15,478 nt of DNA from Candidatus Saccharimonadota bacterium. GTDB lineage: Bacteria; Patescibacteriota; Saccharimonadia; Saccharimonadales; Saccharimonadaceae. Below are positions 14,685 to 15,478 of the stretch, in pieces. Each line of letters begins with the position of its first letter. Position 1 is the first letter of the stretch. The DNA lies in assembly GCA_003979185.1 (NCBI GenBank), contig RYWJ01000018.1, positions 1-15,478 of the forward strand. The letters are read 5' to 3'. A model generated the notes under the pieces. That model worked only from the letters and a program-made list of their open reading frames with translations. It searched no databases and had not been told where the DNA came from. The position numbers were made by a program, and so were the translations under genes.

Positions 14685-15260
14685 ATGTTAGATTCTAGAG
14701 ATGTAAAAATTCTTGCTATTGTTGGTATGAGCGGAAGTGGAAAATCCGTCATTGTTGACTATCTGACCGAGCATGGTATCCCAAAAGTATATTTTGGAGG
14801 CATGATCTATAAGGAAATGCAAAAACGTGGCATTGAACGTACTATTGACGGCGAGAGCGAAAAAGCCTTTCGTGAAATGATCCGCAATACTGAAGGTAAA
14901 GATTGGGTGGTTCGCCAAGCAATTGCCGAGACAAAAGATCTCATCTCCGCTGGGCAAAAACGCATCGTTCTAGATGGAGTCTACTCTTGGACCGAATACA
15001 AGACACTAAAACATGAATTCCCTGGTGATTTGACTTTTATTGCTGTCGTTACTACTAAATCGTTACGCTACGAGCGCGTTGCTAAGCGTCCAGAACGACC
15101 TTTTGATGGTAAAGCGATTCGCGAACGCGATATTAGCGAAATCGAAAATCTTGAAAAAGGCGGCCCGATCGCCGCAGCTGATTACTTCATTCTTAATAAT
15201 GGCACTGTAGAAGACACCCAAAACCAGCTCAAAGAAGTCATGAAAACAATTGGTTTTTAA
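14685..15260 (+). CDS. P-loop kinase, UPF0200-like (dephospho-CoA/NMP kinase relative)
   Basis: 191 residues. The P-loop is GMSGSGKS (14-21). The order of features matches the UPF0200/NMP-kinase-like family best known from archaea: 'GIPKVYFGGMIYKEMQKRG' (31-49) where that family has 'G..VVSMGDVVREEAKRRG', then 'RIVLDGVYSWTEYKTLK' (a D-G-(I/V)-R/Y-S strand), the lid 'RYERVAKRPERP' (arginine-rich), an 'ERDISEIE' helix and the C-terminal 'ADYFILNNGTVED' (family 'ADY-I-N-G-T-E'). Substrate is not certain: dephospho-CoA, a nucleoside monophosphate or something else. The ATG follows TATAAT by 7 bases with no Shine-Dalgarno. It is divergent from polA. The stop at 15260 is immediately followed by an unrelated gene fragment. 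Confidence 0.82.
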   Translation: MLDSRDVKILAIVGMSGSGKSVIVDYLTEHGIPKVYFGGMIYKEMQKRGIERTIDGESEKAFREMIRNTEGKDWVVRQAIAETKDLISAGQKRIVLDGVYSWTEYKTLKHEFPGDLTFIAVVTTKSLRYERVAKRPERPFDGKAIRERDISEIENLEKGGPIAAADYFILNNGTVEDTQNQLKEVMKTIGF

Positions 15261-15262
15261 TT

Positions 15263-15460
15263 TCCTACAACTTCCCTTATGCCGGAGGCGTCTGGAATAG
15301 TACGCTTAACCTCCCTGGCTCTAGTGGTTACTCTTGGTCGCGTACTGTCATCTCCGCCAACGACGCGTGCTATCTGGGCTTCGATAGCTCCGGTGTCGGC
15401 CCGTCCAACGGTAACGCCCGTTACGTCGGCTTCTCCATACGCTGCGTCGCTACTACCTAA
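15263..15460 (+). pseudogene. Start-less C-terminal fragment of a FISUMP/DUF1566-like surface protein
   Basis: Read from 15263 in frame with the stop TAA at 15458-15460, the sequence encodes about 65 residues. They include GGVWNSTLN, SSGYSWSRTVISAND, LGFDSSGVGPSNG and the ending RYVGFSIRCVATT. I recognise this as the C-terminal end of a family of large secreted proteins ('GYYWSST...YLxFxSSxVxPxN...GFSVRCVA'), known as Fibrobacter-succinogenes-paralogous or DUF1566-like, abundant in Saccharibacteria. The frame is open back to a stop at 15197-15199, but that stretch lies inside the kinase gene and has no ATG, GTG or TTG. The fragment therefore has no start, signal peptide or body. Its codons are richer in G and C than the kinase gene. 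It may be a remnant, a silent donor cassette or a template copy. A short antisense-free 3' tail follows to the window edge. Confidence 0.65.
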
Positions 15461-15478
15461 ATAGTATATGGGTTAAGG

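Noticed and set aside
15279..15464. ATG-started 61-codon frame over the right-edge fragment
   Set aside because: It is in a different frame from the one giving the GYSWSRT...GFSIRCVA similarity; the product looks like noise, and the start lies inside the fragment.
1..15478. CRISPR arrays, insertion sequences, integrase or phage genes, rRNA
   Set aside because: No regularly spaced repeat array, transposase-like protein, terminal inverted repeats or rRNA sequence is apparent.

Overview
The window looks like a chromosomal segment of a Patescibacteria/CPR bacterium, most likely of the Saccharibacteria (TM7) type. This is inferred from protein character alone. The housekeeping enzymes are pared down: ThrS has no TGS domain, PolA has a collapsed 3'-5' exonuclease domain, and HolA and MiaA are short. 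Genes are tightly packed with ATGA-type overlaps. A UPF0200-like kinase of archaeal flavour is present. An orphan 3' fragment of a 'GYxWSxT...GFSIRCVA' surface-protein family sits at the right edge; I recall this family as abundant in Saccharibacteria. TGA is a real stop (thrS), so the recoded UGA=Gly of some CPR lineages does not apply.

Layout. (1) 1-1346: a minus-strand Nudix/RNase HI fusion preceded by a roughly 230-base leader with several hairpins, its own extended -10 promoter, and a cluster of GCTAG repeats upstream. (2) 1347-6171: a minus-strand operon in transcription order: thrS, a small membrane protein, miaA, a winged-helix/nucleotidyltransferase-like protein, a metal-site-less metallo-beta-lactamase remnant, and an M50 site-2 protease. 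(3) 6259-7646: a plus-strand module with a near-consensus promoter, a leader hairpin, a helix-turn-helix protein from a TTG start, a coiled-coil protein, and a UUCG-capped terminator. (4) 7726-7889: tRNA-Val(UAC) with its own promoter, encoded CCA and terminator. (5) 7982-10080: a minus-strand pair, a two-domain protein (possible ADP-ribosyltransferase-like region plus an HExxH zincin-like domain) followed by a YgjV-like membrane protein. (6) 10168-10543: rpsT (S20) with promoter and terminator, convergent with holA. (7) 10623-14598: the minus-strand run polA-mutM-holA, a replication/base-excision-repair group. (8) 14672-15460: a plus-strand P-loop kinase followed at once by the start-less fragment of a surface protein.

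Three themes stand out. First, three genes have TATAAT only 6-7 bases before the start codon and no Shine-Dalgarno, which predicts leaderless mRNAs; neighbours such as thrS, rpsT and the helix-turn-helix gene have good Shine-Dalgarno sites. Second, several proteins keep an enzyme fold but have lost catalytic residues (Nudix box, metallo-beta-lactamase, nucleotidyltransferase). Third, the right-edge fragment could be a donor cassette for surface-antigen variation. I see no insertion sequence, integrase or CRISPR array.
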